From: JANQPA01 sp964548175
GTDB taxonomy: Bacteria; Bacteroidota; Bacteroidia; Chitinophagales; Saprospiraceae
DNA length: 64,000 nt
Direction: 5' to 3'
Assembly (NCBI GenBank): GCA_964548175.1
Contig: CAZJQS010000001.1
Span: forward strand, 1 to 64,000
Below the pieces are notes generated by a model that saw only the letters and a program-made list of their open reading frames with translations, had not been told where the DNA came from and did no database searches. Below are positions 24,992-33,622 of the stretch, in pieces. The position numbers and the translations under genes are program-made. How positions within the stretch are numbered: position 1 is the stretch's first letter; every line of letters begins with the position of its first letter.

Positions 24992-26305
24992 TTAATGAGT
25001 ACTCTCGCGGATCGCCTGATCCAGGATCGCGATGCCCAGGTCAATTTCTGCGCGGCTAACGGTCAGGGGCGGGGCGATGCGAAAAACGCCACCCATGCCC
25101 TTTATCCTGACGATGTTCATGCTTAGCCCAAGTTCCAGACAGCGTTCTGAAATGCGATGGCCAAGCTCCGGAGCAGGCTGCTTGCTCTCCCGATCCGCCA
25201 CGATCTCAACACCCAGCAACAATCCTCTTCCCCGAACATCACCGATACATTCGTGTTTTTCCTGCAAAAGTTCAAGCTGTTCTTTCAGATAGGCGCCTTG
25301 AATGCGCGCTCTTTCCGCCAATTGTTCTTTTTCCAGAATAGCCAACATAGCTAGGCCCACTTCAGCAGGAAGAGGGTCGGAAACATGAGAGGTTACGTTG
25401 ATGAATCCCCGCTCGAAGCAACGTTCTTCCAGTTCTCTGCTCGTAATAGTAGCCGCCAGCGGAAGGCCGCCGCCTAAGGTTTTGGACAGGGCCAGGAAAT
25501 CCGGTTGCACCCCATCCCGTTCGAAGGCGAAATTAAAACCCACCCTGCCCATGGCTGTTTGTGCTTCATCCAGGATCAGGAGCAAGCCTTTTTCTTCGCA
25601 CAACTCCTTCAATCTTTTCAGATAAGCACCGGGCAGATCAATAATGCCGGCGGCGCTAAGGATGGGTTCGGCGATAAAGGCAGCATAGGCGCCTACGGAC
25701 TGGCGGTCGGCCATTTCCATGCTGGTTTCCAGGCAAGTGTTATCGCATTGCCCCTTACAATGTTTTATGGGACAGCGGTAAGCATAAGGAGCCGGTATGG
25801 CCATGCTTCCCGGCATGACTGGTCCGTAGCCGGTCCGGGTATGCGAATACGTATAGGACTGTGCGCCGGCCGTCATGCCGTGCCAGGAGCCTGCGAATCC
25901 GATCACCTCAAAGCCGCCGGTTGCGAGTTTCGCCATCCGTATGGCCACTTCATTGGATTCTGAGCCAGTGTTGACCAGCAGGCATTTATCCAATCCTTCC
26001 GGCAGGAGATCAATCAGTTGTTTACACAATTCCACGACGGGAGGCGACAGCATGGTGCTCAATAAATGAATAGAATGATCGCATGCTTTTTTTATGGCTT
26101 CTACTACAACGGGATGATTGTGGCCGAAGATGGAGCACATCTGCCCGGACGTAAAATCCAGAATCGCCTTTCCTTCAATGGTATAAATGTAGGAGCCTTC
26201 TGCTTTTTGGATTAAAAAAGGAGAAAATTCTCCGCAGTAGCGGATGAGTACTTCCTCGGCTTCTTTGAGCCAGGAGGGGGCCGTATTTTTTTGTATTCGG
26301 TTCAT
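24992..26305 (-). CDS. Class III PLP-dependent aminotransferase (2,2-dialkylglycine decarboxylase-like)
   Basis: A 437-residue fold-type I aminotransferase. The PLP-phosphate site is NTGSESNEVAIRMAK (about 111-125) and the cofactor Asp is in LLILDEAQTAMGR. The Schiff-base Lys is in LSKTLGGGLPLAATITS, and DVRGRGLLLGVEIV is typical of the class. The region around GFAGSWHGMTAGAQSYTYS and the Cys-rich YRCPIKHCKGQCDNTC resemble 2,2-dialkylglycine decarboxylase more than ornithine or GABA aminotransferase. Amino donor and acceptor are not determined. It is followed in transcription by the small membrane gene and lies 36 bp after the P-loop protein gene. Confidence 0.88.
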   Translation of the reverse strand: MNRIQKNTAPSWLKEAEEVLIRYCGEFSPFLIQKAEGSYIYTIEGKAILDFTSGQMCSIFGHNHPVVVEAIKKACDHSIHLLSTMLSPPVVELCKQLIDLLPEGLDKCLLVNTGSESNEVAIRMAKLATGGFEVIGFAGSWHGMTAGAQSYTYSHTRTGYGPVMPGSMAIPAPYAYRCPIKHCKGQCDNTCLETSMEMADRQSVGAYAAFIAEPILSAAGIIDLPGAYLKRLKELCEEKGLLLILDEAQTAMGRVGFNFAFERDGVQPDFLALSKTLGGGLPLAATITSRELEERCFERGFINVTSHVSDPLPAEVGLAMLAILEKEQLAERARIQGAYLKEQLELLQEKHECIGDVRGRGLLLGVEIVADRESKQPAPELGHRISERCLELGLSMNIVRIKGMGGVFRIAPPLTVSRAEIDLGIAILDQAIRESTH

Positions 26306-26341
26306 GCCAAGCAGGATAATCGTTTAGTACGTGAAAGAAAT

Positions 26342-27382
26342 TCAAGCATTGGCGGTAGCCAATCCTAATTTTTCCCTCAAGATATCCCTTAGCATTGGAA
26401 TATTCTGCTGTTCGATCAGATTTAGGGCATCGATACCCACGAGATTTTTGATCAACTCAACGCCACCATAAGTATTGGCCGCCGGTCCGCTGACGATGGT
26501 CGGCTTGAGATGAAAGCTTTTCATCACACCCAGAACGGCATAAGGATCTGAAGCACACAACACCGTACATTTGATCTGCTTTTTGATGGCCTTGATCGCA
26601 ATGTCTCCATTGTAGGGCTCCAGCGGTGAGGCGCCGATCTCGATGACCGCCACGTCGGGTTGGCTTTTTGCGATCAGGCTCAGCATTTTTTTAACGGCTT
26701 CTTTGTATTCGGGTTTCGGACATATGGAAGAAGGCAGGCCTACATCGACAAAATCCACGACGTAGTCGGCGCCGGCATCCTTAACGGAAAGAACATCTCT
26801 GTATCTTCCCGCGCCCGTCAGTTTAGCTCCTGTTACTTTTAGCCCCATTAATTTGAGTTGGCGGGCAATGATGCGGGCGGAAGTAGTTTTGCCTGAAGAC
26901 ATAGAAGTCCCCACCAATAAAATGACCGGCACATTAAAAGGGAGGATATCGATATCCGGGACGAAATCCTTCATATTTTGAGACTTATCCTCCACAAAAA
27001 CATGGCCTCGATATTGTAACTCGATCAGGGGGGTGATGAAAATGGAACGGGAGGTCATTCTTCCAAGCAGGCCAGCCCCGGTAAGCAGATGCATACGACC
27101 GTCTTCTTTTACGGCCTGCCAGGAGCCGGTGGCTTCCAGGGTGGCATGGCGGACGCCCAGGGCCCCTACCAGTACATCGCCTTTCATCAATTCCACCATG
27201 CGGCCGTTGGGAAGCTCGGCGCGGATGGAACTGCCGGCGATATTTACCACCTCGCAAACTACGTAATCGCCATTTGCCCAATCGTTGCGTGGAACCGGTT
27301 GAAAAATAAAGCCTTCCCGAAAATCAGCTATTCGCGTCAGCGAAGTGAACGTAAACCGATATTCATTTTCAGATATTCTCAT
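26342..27382 (-). CDS. P-loop NTPase, DUF1611-like
   Basis: About 346 residues from the ATG at 27382 (a longer start at 27433 is unlikely). A beta-rich N-terminal domain of about 140 residues contains ALGVRHATLEATGSW. A nucleotide-binding domain follows with Walker A GTSMSSGKTT (158-167), the segment AVIEIGASPLEPYNGD and LCASDPYAVLGVMKSF. The order and the GTxxxxGKTT type resemble DUF1611 proteins such as DgcN of D-glutamate catabolism, but this is only a motif-level match. It lies between the aminotransferase and M20 peptidase genes, which suggests a joint catabolic or salvage role for an amino-acid derivative. Confidence 0.65.
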   Translation of the reverse strand: MRISENEYRFTFTSLTRIADFREGFIFQPVPRNDWANGDYVVCEVVNIAGSSIRAELPNGRMVELMKGDVLVGALGVRHATLEATGSWQAVKEDGRMHLLTGAGLLGRMTSRSIFITPLIELQYRGHVFVEDKSQNMKDFVPDIDILPFNVPVILLVGTSMSSGKTTSARIIARQLKLMGLKVTGAKLTGAGRYRDVLSVKDAGADYVVDFVDVGLPSSICPKPEYKEAVKKMLSLIAKSQPDVAVIEIGASPLEPYNGDIAIKAIKKQIKCTVLCASDPYAVLGVMKSFHLKPTIVSGPAANTYGGVELIKNLVGIDALNLIEQQNIPMLRDILREKLGLATANA

Positions 27383-27441
27383 GGTTTGACGATTTAGGGC
27401 CGATCTGAAAAAAAACGAAACAATTAAAGGCACGTTCAGAA

Positions 27442-28605
27442 TCAGCCGGCTTCTCCGTTCATCAGGAGAAGCAGGGTTAACAATGCAGTCCGTTCAGTTA
27501 ATTTTTCGTAAAAAATGAATTCGTGGTGCGCATGGGCGCCGTCCCCCGGGACGCCCAATCCGTCTAAAGTTGCGGTAAATTGACTGGTAGTATTGCCGTC
27601 GGACCCCCCTCCTGCGGTAGCTTCTTCCAGCTGCAGTCCCAGGTGCTTTCCGACTTTTTGGGCGGATAACCAGAGGTTACGATTGCGTTCCGTTTTTTCC
27701 ATGGGCGGCCTTCCGATGCTCCCTTCTATAGTCAGCGTTGTTCCCGGATGAATGGGCTTTAAGGACTTTATTTTTTGGGAGACCTCCTCTCCGTCTTTGT
27801 TGGTTAGCACCCTGACGTCGATTATGGCTTTGCTGACCGGCGCGACCACGTTAGCACTTGTTCCGCCTTCGATCATTCCTACGTTGACGGTGATGCCTTT
27901 TTCCAGGTCATTAAGGGCAAACAACTGCTGGATCTGGTGGGAAAGCTCCAATATGGCGCTGGCCCCTTTACCTGGATCCAGCCCGGCATGAGCGGGTCTT
28001 CCCGTAACGGTCAGCGTGAATCGCCCCAGCCCTTTGCGAGCGGTTTTTAAGTGGCCTTCCAGCCCGAGAGGCGGCTCCAGCACAAAGGCCCGTTTAGCTA
28101 TTCTAGCCAGCCGCCGGATTGCCGGAGTAGAATCACGGCTGCCCTTTTCTTCATCCGAATTGATCAATACGACAGGGAGGTAGGGCAGTTTCAAACCAAG
28201 GGTCTGAATGGCCTTCAATGCAAAAACGATCTGCGTAAGTCCGGCCTTCATATCGTAGACGCCGGGGCCTTTCAGCTTTCCGTTCTGCCGCAACAAGGGC
28301 ATCTCCCTGAGCGTACTTAAGGGCCAGACGGTATCGCAATGGCCGATCAGCAGCTGGATGGCCCTGTTCTTTTTTCTGTTCTCCGGCCTGGCCAGCAAGT
28401 AGCCGCCGCTTACCCGGCCCGGCATCAGAAGCGTTCGAAAGTTCATTCCCTCGAATGCCTCTTGGAGAAAGGCAAAGATTTTCTGCTGAGCCTCCGGAAC
28501 GGTAGTCGGCGACTCCATGAGCACCAGCTTTTCCAGGAAAGCCACCATGTCGTGGTGTTGGGTCTCCAGAAGAGCGACAATATCGTTGGTGACGGTATTA
28601 CTCAT
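27442..28605 (-). CDS. M20 family metallopeptidase (carboxypeptidase G2-like)
   Basis: A di-zinc peptidase or deacylase of about 387 residues. Metal-site motifs are LLIGHCDTVWP, GVYDMKAG, INSDEEKGS and GGGSDGNTT, with a dimerisation/lid domain around TLTVTGRPAHAGLDPGKGAS. These fit M20A enzymes that release terminal glutamate or other amino acids from N-acyl or peptide substrates. The start at 28605 (MSNTVTN) overlaps the upstream flavin-reductase stop by 8 nt, so the two are coupled. No signal peptide, so it is cytoplasmic. Confidence 0.92.
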   Translation of the reverse strand: MSNTVTNDIVALLETQHHDMVAFLEKLVLMESPTTVPEAQQKIFAFLQEAFEGMNFRTLLMPGRVSGGYLLARPENRKKNRAIQLLIGHCDTVWPLSTLREMPLLRQNGKLKGPGVYDMKAGLTQIVFALKAIQTLGLKLPYLPVVLINSDEEKGSRDSTPAIRRLARIAKRAFVLEPPLGLEGHLKTARKGLGRFTLTVTGRPAHAGLDPGKGASAILELSHQIQQLFALNDLEKGITVNVGMIEGGTSANVVAPVSKAIIDVRVLTNKDGEEVSQKIKSLKPIHPGTTLTIEGSIGRPPMEKTERNRNLWLSAQKVGKHLGLQLEEATAGGGSDGNTTSQFTATLDGLGVPGDGAHAHHEFIFYEKLTERTALLTLLLLMNGEAG

Positions 28606-29227
28606 TGACCAGCACTTTTTGTTCGAAACCTTTAGGGTAAGGAAACACCATGGAATCACTTATTTTCGCAAATCGCCCGTAAGCCAGGTAAGCCAGCATA
28701 GGCGTTTCTTTGATCATTAGGCCGTCATCCCTTTCGGATTCCCGCAAAGCCTTTCGCTGCACGTGAGCAGCTTCGATCTTTCCCGCCACCAGGCTATAGC
28801 TGCCGAAATCATCCACTATCCTGTTCAGGGTGCATTCCAGCAACAAATACGCTTCGCTGATGAATACGCCGTCGATCATTGTTGCTTTGATAGTCGGCAG
28901 CGCTTCCACAATTGGTTTTTCCTCTTTGTGTTCCTGTTCCCTGGGGGTAGCCGCCAGGCTTGCCAGGACCACCTGCTCAGGGGTAATGAAACTTACGGTA
29001 AAAGCTTTTTCCTTCCTCACATTGTGATAAGTGGCATGCTCGGGCGTGCATACGAATCCAAAATAATTATCCTGCCCGAGCGGAGTCACCATGTGTTTGG
29101 GCGCCAGATCGTAGTGGTCTCCTTCTCTGGTGCCGATAACCACTAAGGGAGCCACGGTGAAGAACCGATTCCAAATGGGGACTTCAGTGTCCAGGCTTAT
29201 CCATTGATCTAATTGTTCTTTTTTCAT
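28598..29227 (-). CDS. Flavin reductase-like domain protein (second copy)
   Basis: A 209-residue FMN-binding split-barrel protein. VPIWNRFFTVAPLVVIGT, DNYFGFVCTPEHATYHNVR and FTVSFITPEQVVLASLAA carry the family pattern. It has longer loops and tail than the homologue at 21512-22015. It is the first sizeable gene of the run leading through the M20 peptidase to the aminotransferase. Whether it reduces flavin or has taken another role (such as pyridoxamine-oxidase-like chemistry) is not decidable from sequence. Confidence 0.82.
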   Translation of the reverse strand: MKKEQLDQWISLDTEVPIWNRFFTVAPLVVIGTREGDHYDLAPKHMVTPLGQDNYFGFVCTPEHATYHNVRKEKAFTVSFITPEQVVLASLAATPREQEHKEEKPIVEALPTIKATMIDGVFISEAYLLLECTLNRIVDDFGSYSLVAGKIEAAHVQRKALRESERDDGLMIKETPMLAYLAYGRFAKISDSMVFPYPKGFEQKVLVNE

Positions 29228-29257
29228 AAACCTCTTTTTTGATCAGAAGAAAAAGAG

Positions 29258-29383
29258 TCAAACCAATTTTCGGGAAAAATCTTTATTCCAGCTTTCTAAG
29301 TAGAGGCGTGCGCCGTAGTGATAGGCATCGAGCAACGTGCTTTTTTTATTAGGCCCGAGGAAGAAAACATTTTTCTTTTGCAT
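29258..29383 (-). CDS. Small ORF (41 aa) upstream of the flavin reductase
   Basis: A 41-residue ORF, MQKKNVFFLGPNKKSTLLD to KDFSRKLV, ending 31 bp before the flavin-reductase start on the same strand. The composition (a hydrophobic NVFFLGP segment, then YHYGARLYLESW) looks protein-like, but it matches no family I know. An untranslated leader is the alternative. Confidence 0.35.
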   Translation of the reverse strand: MQKKNVFFLGPNKKSTLLDAYHYGARLYLESWNKDFSRKLV

Positions 29384-29474
29384 TTTTCCAAATCTTTTTC
29401 TCAAAATCAATGTACTTAGTAATATAGCTGTTTATATGCTTGCTTTCAATGCGCTAAAGAGTGATTTTTATCAA

Positions 29475-29525
29475 TGCCGGTAAGGGATCACCCCGGCCGA
29501 AGCGAAGGAGCCTTTTTGACCGGCA
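29475..29525. repeat. Hairpin in the yjbQ upstream gap
   Basis: TGCCGGT (29475-29481) and AAGG (482-485) pair with CCTT (511-514) and ACCGGCA (29519-29525). A second short inverted repeat, ATGAT-CGTT-ATCAT, lies at 29539-29552, between this hairpin and the yjbQ promoter candidate. It has an operator-like look, but no regulator can be named. Confidence 0.4.
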
Positions 29526-29574
29526 CTATTTTACAATTATGATCGTTATCATCATTTCAGCATACAACAATCTT

Positions 29575-29582
29575 TACCTTAG
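29575..29582 (+). promoter_or_regulatory. Weak -7 promoter match for yjbQ
   Basis: TACCTTAG, one mismatch from TAnnTTTG, lies 24 nt before the ATG at 29607. Confidence 0.3.
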
Positions 29583-29606
29583 CCGATAGCATCATCCTTA
29601 GAAATT

Positions 29607-30017
29607 ATGATACAGCAAGTACAATTTTCTCTTCCGCGTCACGACCGCGGATATCACCTGATCACCGATCAGGTGCTTGAACACCTGCCACAGCTACCTG
29701 AAAAGGGTATTTTCCATCTTTTTATTCAACACACATCGGCCGGGCTGACCATCAACGAGAATGCCGACCCGGATGTCCGTGCGGACTTTGAATCGATTTT
29801 TAACCAACTCGTGCCGGAAAACCTTCCTTTTCTACGGCACACCCTGGAAGGGCCAGATGACATGCCTGCGCACATCAAAACTGCCCTGGTAGGCGCCTCA
29901 CTGACGATCCCTATTACCGACAGGAAACTCAACCTGGGCGTCTGGCAGGGCATCTATTTATGTGAATTCCGGGATCAGGGCGGCAGCAGAAGGTTGGTCG
30001 CCACCATTTACAGTTAG
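29607..30017 (+). CDS. YjbQ family protein (UPF0047)
   Basis: A 136-residue protein of the YjbQ/UPF0047 family, often annotated as secondary thiamine-phosphate synthase enzyme. It is a compact jelly-roll trimer. The family signatures HTSAGLTINENADPDVRADF (about 42-62) and HTLEGPDDMPAHIK (83-96) are intact, as is the C-terminal GVWQGIYLCEFRDQ. Physiological role is unclear in the family. GH3 starts 46 bp downstream, with its own -7 element. Confidence 0.92.
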   Translation: MIQQVQFSLPRHDRGYHLITDQVLEHLPQLPEKGIFHLFIQHTSAGLTINENADPDVRADFESIFNQLVPENLPFLRHTLEGPDDMPAHIKTALVGASLTIPITDRKLNLGVWQGIYLCEFRDQGGSRRLVATIYS

Positions 30018-30024
30018 GATTTTT

Positions 30025-30032
30025 TATCTTTG
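30025..30032 (+). promoter_or_regulatory. -7 element TATCTTTG upstream of GH3
   Basis: A perfect TAnnTTTG match 32 nt before the GH3 ATG at 30064 and only 8 nt after the yjbQ stop. This suggests GH3 can be transcribed on its own. A clear -33 TTTG is not visible. Confidence 0.45.
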
Positions 30033-30063
30033 CCTTTTAAATCAACCTGCAGAAAAAGAAACT

Positions 30064-31632
30064 ATGCCAATATTTGGTAACCTCATAAAAAGAGCACTTC
30101 GATTTGGGAAGCGCATTAACCAAACCGCCCAACAGATCCCCGCTATCCAGCATCAGCGGCGGACGCTGAAGCGCTTGCTGAAAAAAGCACATCCTACGGC
30201 TTTCGGCCAATATTACGATTTCAAGGGTATTCTCAGATCCGAAAACCCCATCCGGGCATTTCAGGAAAAGGTGCCTTTGCACACCTATGACGAAATACAC
30301 GACCGCTGGTGGCACATGTCACTCAACAATGTAGAGAATGTAACCTGGAAGGGCCGGGTCAAATACTTTGCCTTGAGTTCAGGAACGTCCGGCTCCCCCA
30401 GCAAACACATTCCCATAACGGAAGACATGTTCAGGTCTATGCGAAAAGCAGGGCTGAGAATGTTTTTTGCACTCACCAATTTCGACCTCGACCCTGAGCT
30501 TTTTACCAAACCTATGCTGATGCTGGGCGGCACCACCGCCCTGCAGCATCAGGGCGGCTATTATATGGGGGATCTTAGCGGCATCAATGCCAGCAAACCA
30601 CCCTTTTGGTTAAGACCTTATTACAAACCAGGAACTAAAATATCCCGCATCGACGACTGGAACGAACGCATTGAGGAGATTGTAAAAAAGGCTCCCGACT
30701 GGGACATCGGCTTTATCGTCGGTATCCCTTCCTGGCTTCAGTTAATGATCGAACGCATCATTGATTACCATAAGCTGGAAACCATACACGATATCTGGCC
30801 CAACCTCAGCGTTTTCGTTCATGGCGGCATTCATTTCGGACCCTACAAAAAAGGATTCGAAAAACTAACCGCCAGGCCATTGATCTATATGGATTCCTAT
30901 CTGGCCTCCGAAGGATTTATCGCTTTTCAGAACCGCCCCGAAACAAGGGCCATGAAAATGTTAATAGGTAACGGTATATTTTACGAATTCATTCCCTTCA
31001 ATGAAGACAATTTCGACGCTGAAGGAAAAGTCAAAGACAAGCCTACCTGCCTTTCCATTGACCTGGTGGAAGAAGGGGTCGACTATGCGCTGGTCATCAG
31101 CAGTTGTGCCGGAGCCTGGCGTTATCTGATCGGCGACACGGTTCGCTTTACAGATAAAGGCCGGTCTGAGATCATCATCACCGGAAGAACTTCGCATTAC
31201 CTGAGCATTTGTGGTGAGCATCTTTCCATTGATAATATGAACCGGGGTATTCAGGAAGTAGAGGAACAACTGGGCGTCAATATTAAGGAGTTTACGGTTG
31301 CAGCAGTAGCGTCCGGAAAATTCTTTACGCACAAATGGTACATCGGCTGCGAACCGCTGGTCGAACCGGAGAAGGTCAAGCATATTTTAGACGGGAAGCT
31401 GATGGAGATCAATGCCGATTACAAAACGGAGCGGGGCTCGGTGTTACAAGACATCCATGTGGAAGTCATTCCGACACACTTGTTTTATCTTTTTCAAAAG
31501 AAATACGGCAAACTGGGAGGGCAAAACAAGTTTCCAAGGGTTATGAAAAAAGACAAGTTCGAGCGTTGGGAGGCATTTGTAAGAGAAAAATTATCGACTC
31601 AAGAGTTTAATTCAGATGAGCTTTTTACTTGA
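30064..31632 (+). CDS. GH3 family acyl-acid amido synthetase
   Basis: 522 residues from the ATG at 30064 (MPIFGNLIKRALRFG). An earlier in-frame start at 29962 would lie inside yjbQ and is unlikely. It has the GH3 adenylating fold. ALSSGTSGSPSKHIPIT is the ATP/AMP motif, YMDSYLASEGFI a second core motif, LVISSCAGAWRYLIGDTVRF the third, and a mobile C-terminal domain ends FPRVMKKDKFERWEAF. Plant GH3 enzymes join amino acids to jasmonate, auxin or benzoates. Bacterial members have unknown substrates. It overlaps the LysE gene by 17 nt. Confidence 0.9.
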   Translation: MPIFGNLIKRALRFGKRINQTAQQIPAIQHQRRTLKRLLKKAHPTAFGQYYDFKGILRSENPIRAFQEKVPLHTYDEIHDRWWHMSLNNVENVTWKGRVKYFALSSGTSGSPSKHIPITEDMFRSMRKAGLRMFFALTNFDLDPELFTKPMLMLGGTTALQHQGGYYMGDLSGINASKPPFWLRPYYKPGTKISRIDDWNERIEEIVKKAPDWDIGFIVGIPSWLQLMIERIIDYHKLETIHDIWPNLSVFVHGGIHFGPYKKGFEKLTARPLIYMDSYLASEGFIAFQNRPETRAMKMLIGNGIFYEFIPFNEDNFDAEGKVKDKPTCLSIDLVEEGVDYALVISSCAGAWRYLIGDTVRFTDKGRSEIIITGRTSHYLSICGEHLSIDNMNRGIQEVEEQLGVNIKEFTVAAVASGKFFTHKWYIGCEPLVEPEKVKHILDGKLMEINADYKTERGSVLQDIHVEVIPTHLFYLFQKKYGKLGGQNKFPRVMKKDKFERWEAFVREKLSTQEFNSDELFT

Positions 31633-32245
31633 TGGCATAAAAGTTGGCTTTATCCTCTGCTTTCTGCTGGGCCCTATTTTTTTTACGTTAATACAAACAG
31701 GGGTGGAGCAGGGCTTCCGGGCAGGAGCAATGGTTGGCTTTGGCATCTGGATGGGAGATGTCATTTACATGCTGACGATCTACTGGGGGGTTTCTCAAAT
31801 CAAACGGCTTATAGAATGGGAAAATTTCTCGATCGTTTTCGGCACGATAGGCAGCATCATTCTGATCGTCTTCGGCCTTGCAACACTGTTGATCCAGCCG
31901 ACTAACCTTTACCTGGCCTCAAAAGAAACGCAACGACGATCGTCCTATATTTCACTCTGGCTTAAAGGATTTCTGATTAACGGCTTTAATCCTTTCACTG
32001 TTTTCTTCTGGCTGGGAGTGATGACCACTGTCATTATCAACCAGGGTTTGGGCAGTAGTGACGCCGGGCTTTTTTTCGGAGGGATCATCGGAACTGTCGT
32101 CCTCACCGATATGCTAAAAATTTTAATGGCTAAAAAAATCAGATCATTTCTTAAACCCATTCATCTTATATGGGTTAGGAAAATATCAGGTATCGCTCTG
32201 ATCATTTTCGGACTGGTGCTTTTCATCAGAGTATTACTTCAATAA
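31616..32245 (+). CDS. LysE family translocator
   Basis: A 209-residue inner-membrane protein with about six TM helices. It opens with the family stretch FILCFLLGPIFFTLIQTG and later WLKGFLINGFNPFTVFFWLG. LysE/RhtB carriers export amino acids or related small metabolites using proton antiport. The 17-nt overlap with GH3 suggests co-translation, so it may export the amino acid or conjugate handled by the GH3 enzyme (inference). Confidence 0.92.
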   Translation: MSFLLDGIKVGFILCFLLGPIFFTLIQTGVEQGFRAGAMVGFGIWMGDVIYMLTIYWGVSQIKRLIEWENFSIVFGTIGSIILIVFGLATLLIQPTNLYLASKETQRRSSYISLWLKGFLINGFNPFTVFFWLGVMTTVIINQGLGSSDAGLFFGGIIGTVVLTDMLKILMAKKIRSFLKPIHLIWVRKISGIALIIFGLVLFIRVLLQ

Positions 32246-32310
32246 CTGAATTTTTGTACGCCCAAGGGCTAATACCAACACTTGGCTGATCTGACTAACA
32301 CAACACAAAC

Positions 32311-33411
32311 ATGAGTAAAGACTTTCATTCTCTTAAGGTAAAAAAAATAACCAGAGAAACACCTGACACGGTTACTCTGACTTTTGACGTTCCTGAATCC
32401 TTAAAAAGTGATTTTCAATATACGCAAGGACAGTATTTAACATTGAAAATGCAAATGAACGGGGCCGAAGTACGCCGGGCTTATTCCATGAGCAGCAGTC
32501 CGCTGGAAAAAGACATCGCCGTAACCATCAAAAAAGTAGAGGGAGGAAAAATGTCTTCTTTTATCAACGACGCCATGAAAGAGGGCGCCGAAATAGAAGT
32601 GATGACCCCCGAGGGCCGTTTTTTCACGGAGCTCAAAGAGGAACAGAAAAAAACATACTACCTGTTCGGCGCCGGCAGCGGCATTACTCCGCTGATGTCT
32701 ATATTAAAAACCATACTCGAAAAAGAACCTTTAAGTAAGGTCATTTTGCTGTATGGCAACCGTAATGAAGACTCGATCATCTTCAAAAAGCTTCTGGATG
32801 AACTGGCTCAAAAATACGAAGGACAGCTGAAGGTGGAATACATTTTGTCCCGTCCCTTGAGGGAAAAAGCAAAAGGGCTTTCGGGGTTCTTATCCAAAGG
32901 GAAAATCACCTGGCCGGGCAGGGTCGGACGCATAGACGGCACAGTGGTCAAAACCTTCCTAGAGGAGCATCCGAATACCAATAAAGAAGCAGAATATTTT
33001 ATCTGCGGCCCCGGCAATATGATCGATGCTGTTGAACACGCCCTTCACAACCTGAATGTGGATAAGAAGAACATCCATACCGAGCGATTCGTCAATGCTT
33101 CAGAAAAAGGAACCTCTACGATCAAAGGTGTTGAAGGCGCCATGTTGAAAGTACATTTGGACGGACAGGTGCACGAGCTGGTCGTTCCGCCTAACAAGAC
33201 GATTCTGGACGCCCTGCTCGACCTCAAACTGGACGCCCCCTATTCCTGCACGGCCGGCGCCTGCTCGACCTGTATGGCCAAAGTGGTTAAAGGTTCTGTT
33301 AAAATGGAAGCCTGCTATGCACTGGATGATGACGAAATAGCCGAAGGCTATATTCTTAGTTGTCAGGCTCATCCGACTTCTGAAGAACTGGAAATCACCT
33401 TCGAAGTTTGA
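32311..33411 (+). CDS. PaaE-like NAD(P)H:ferredoxin oxidoreductase with C-terminal 2Fe-2S
   Basis: A 366-residue flavo-iron-sulfur reductase. The FAD domain contains RRAYSMSSSP (about 53-62) and the NAD(P) domain contains YLFGAGSGITPLMSI and FICGPGNMIDAV. A plant-type ferredoxin domain at the C-terminus holds CTAGACSTCMAKV and a fourth Cys in LSCQAHP. This layout matches PaaE/HmpX-type reductase components that feed oxygenases. The oxygenase partner is not in the window. It follows lysE by 65 bp. Confidence 0.92.
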   Translation: MSKDFHSLKVKKITRETPDTVTLTFDVPESLKSDFQYTQGQYLTLKMQMNGAEVRRAYSMSSSPLEKDIAVTIKKVEGGKMSSFINDAMKEGAEIEVMTPEGRFFTELKEEQKKTYYLFGAGSGITPLMSILKTILEKEPLSKVILLYGNRNEDSIIFKKLLDELAQKYEGQLKVEYILSRPLREKAKGLSGFLSKGKITWPGRVGRIDGTVVKTFLEEHPNTNKEAEYFICGPGNMIDAVEHALHNLNVDKKNIHTERFVNASEKGTSTIKGVEGAMLKVHLDGQVHELVVPPNKTILDALLDLKLDAPYSCTAGACSTCMAKVVKGSVKMEACYALDDDEIAEGYILSCQAHPTSEELEITFEV

Positions 33412-33441
33412 TGCGGCAGGGAGTTGCAATGTTTTAAATTA

Positions 33442-33487
33442 AGGCTGCCTCAAAACCCTATCGAAAACCCTACTTTTGAGGCAGCCT
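33442..33487. terminator. Long inverted repeat, probable terminator
   Basis: AGGCTGCCTCAAAA (33442-33455) pairs perfectly with TTTTGAGGCAGCCT (33474-33487), an 18-nt loop apart. It lies 30 nt after the reductase stop and precedes an A-run rather than a T-run. The stem is A/T-capped, so termination may work in both directions. Confidence 0.55.
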
Positions 33488-33606
33488 CCAAAAAAAGTTG
33501 TGGCCGTGCTGAAAAGAATATTTATTTTTGCCGGCAACCTTGGTCAAAGCGCTAATAACCGTTTTTTGTTTGTAATCTCATGAGTAGGCAGACAAATAAA
33601 ACTTTT

Positions 33607-33614
33607 TAACTTTG
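33607..33614 (+). promoter_or_regulatory. -7 element TAACTTTG close to the OmpA-family start
   Basis: A perfect TAnnTTTG match ending only 8 nt before the ATG at 33623. If used, the transcript would be almost leaderless. A -33 TTTG at the proper distance is not seen, so another promoter may serve this gene. Confidence 0.35.
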
Positions 33615-33622
33615 GGGGATAC

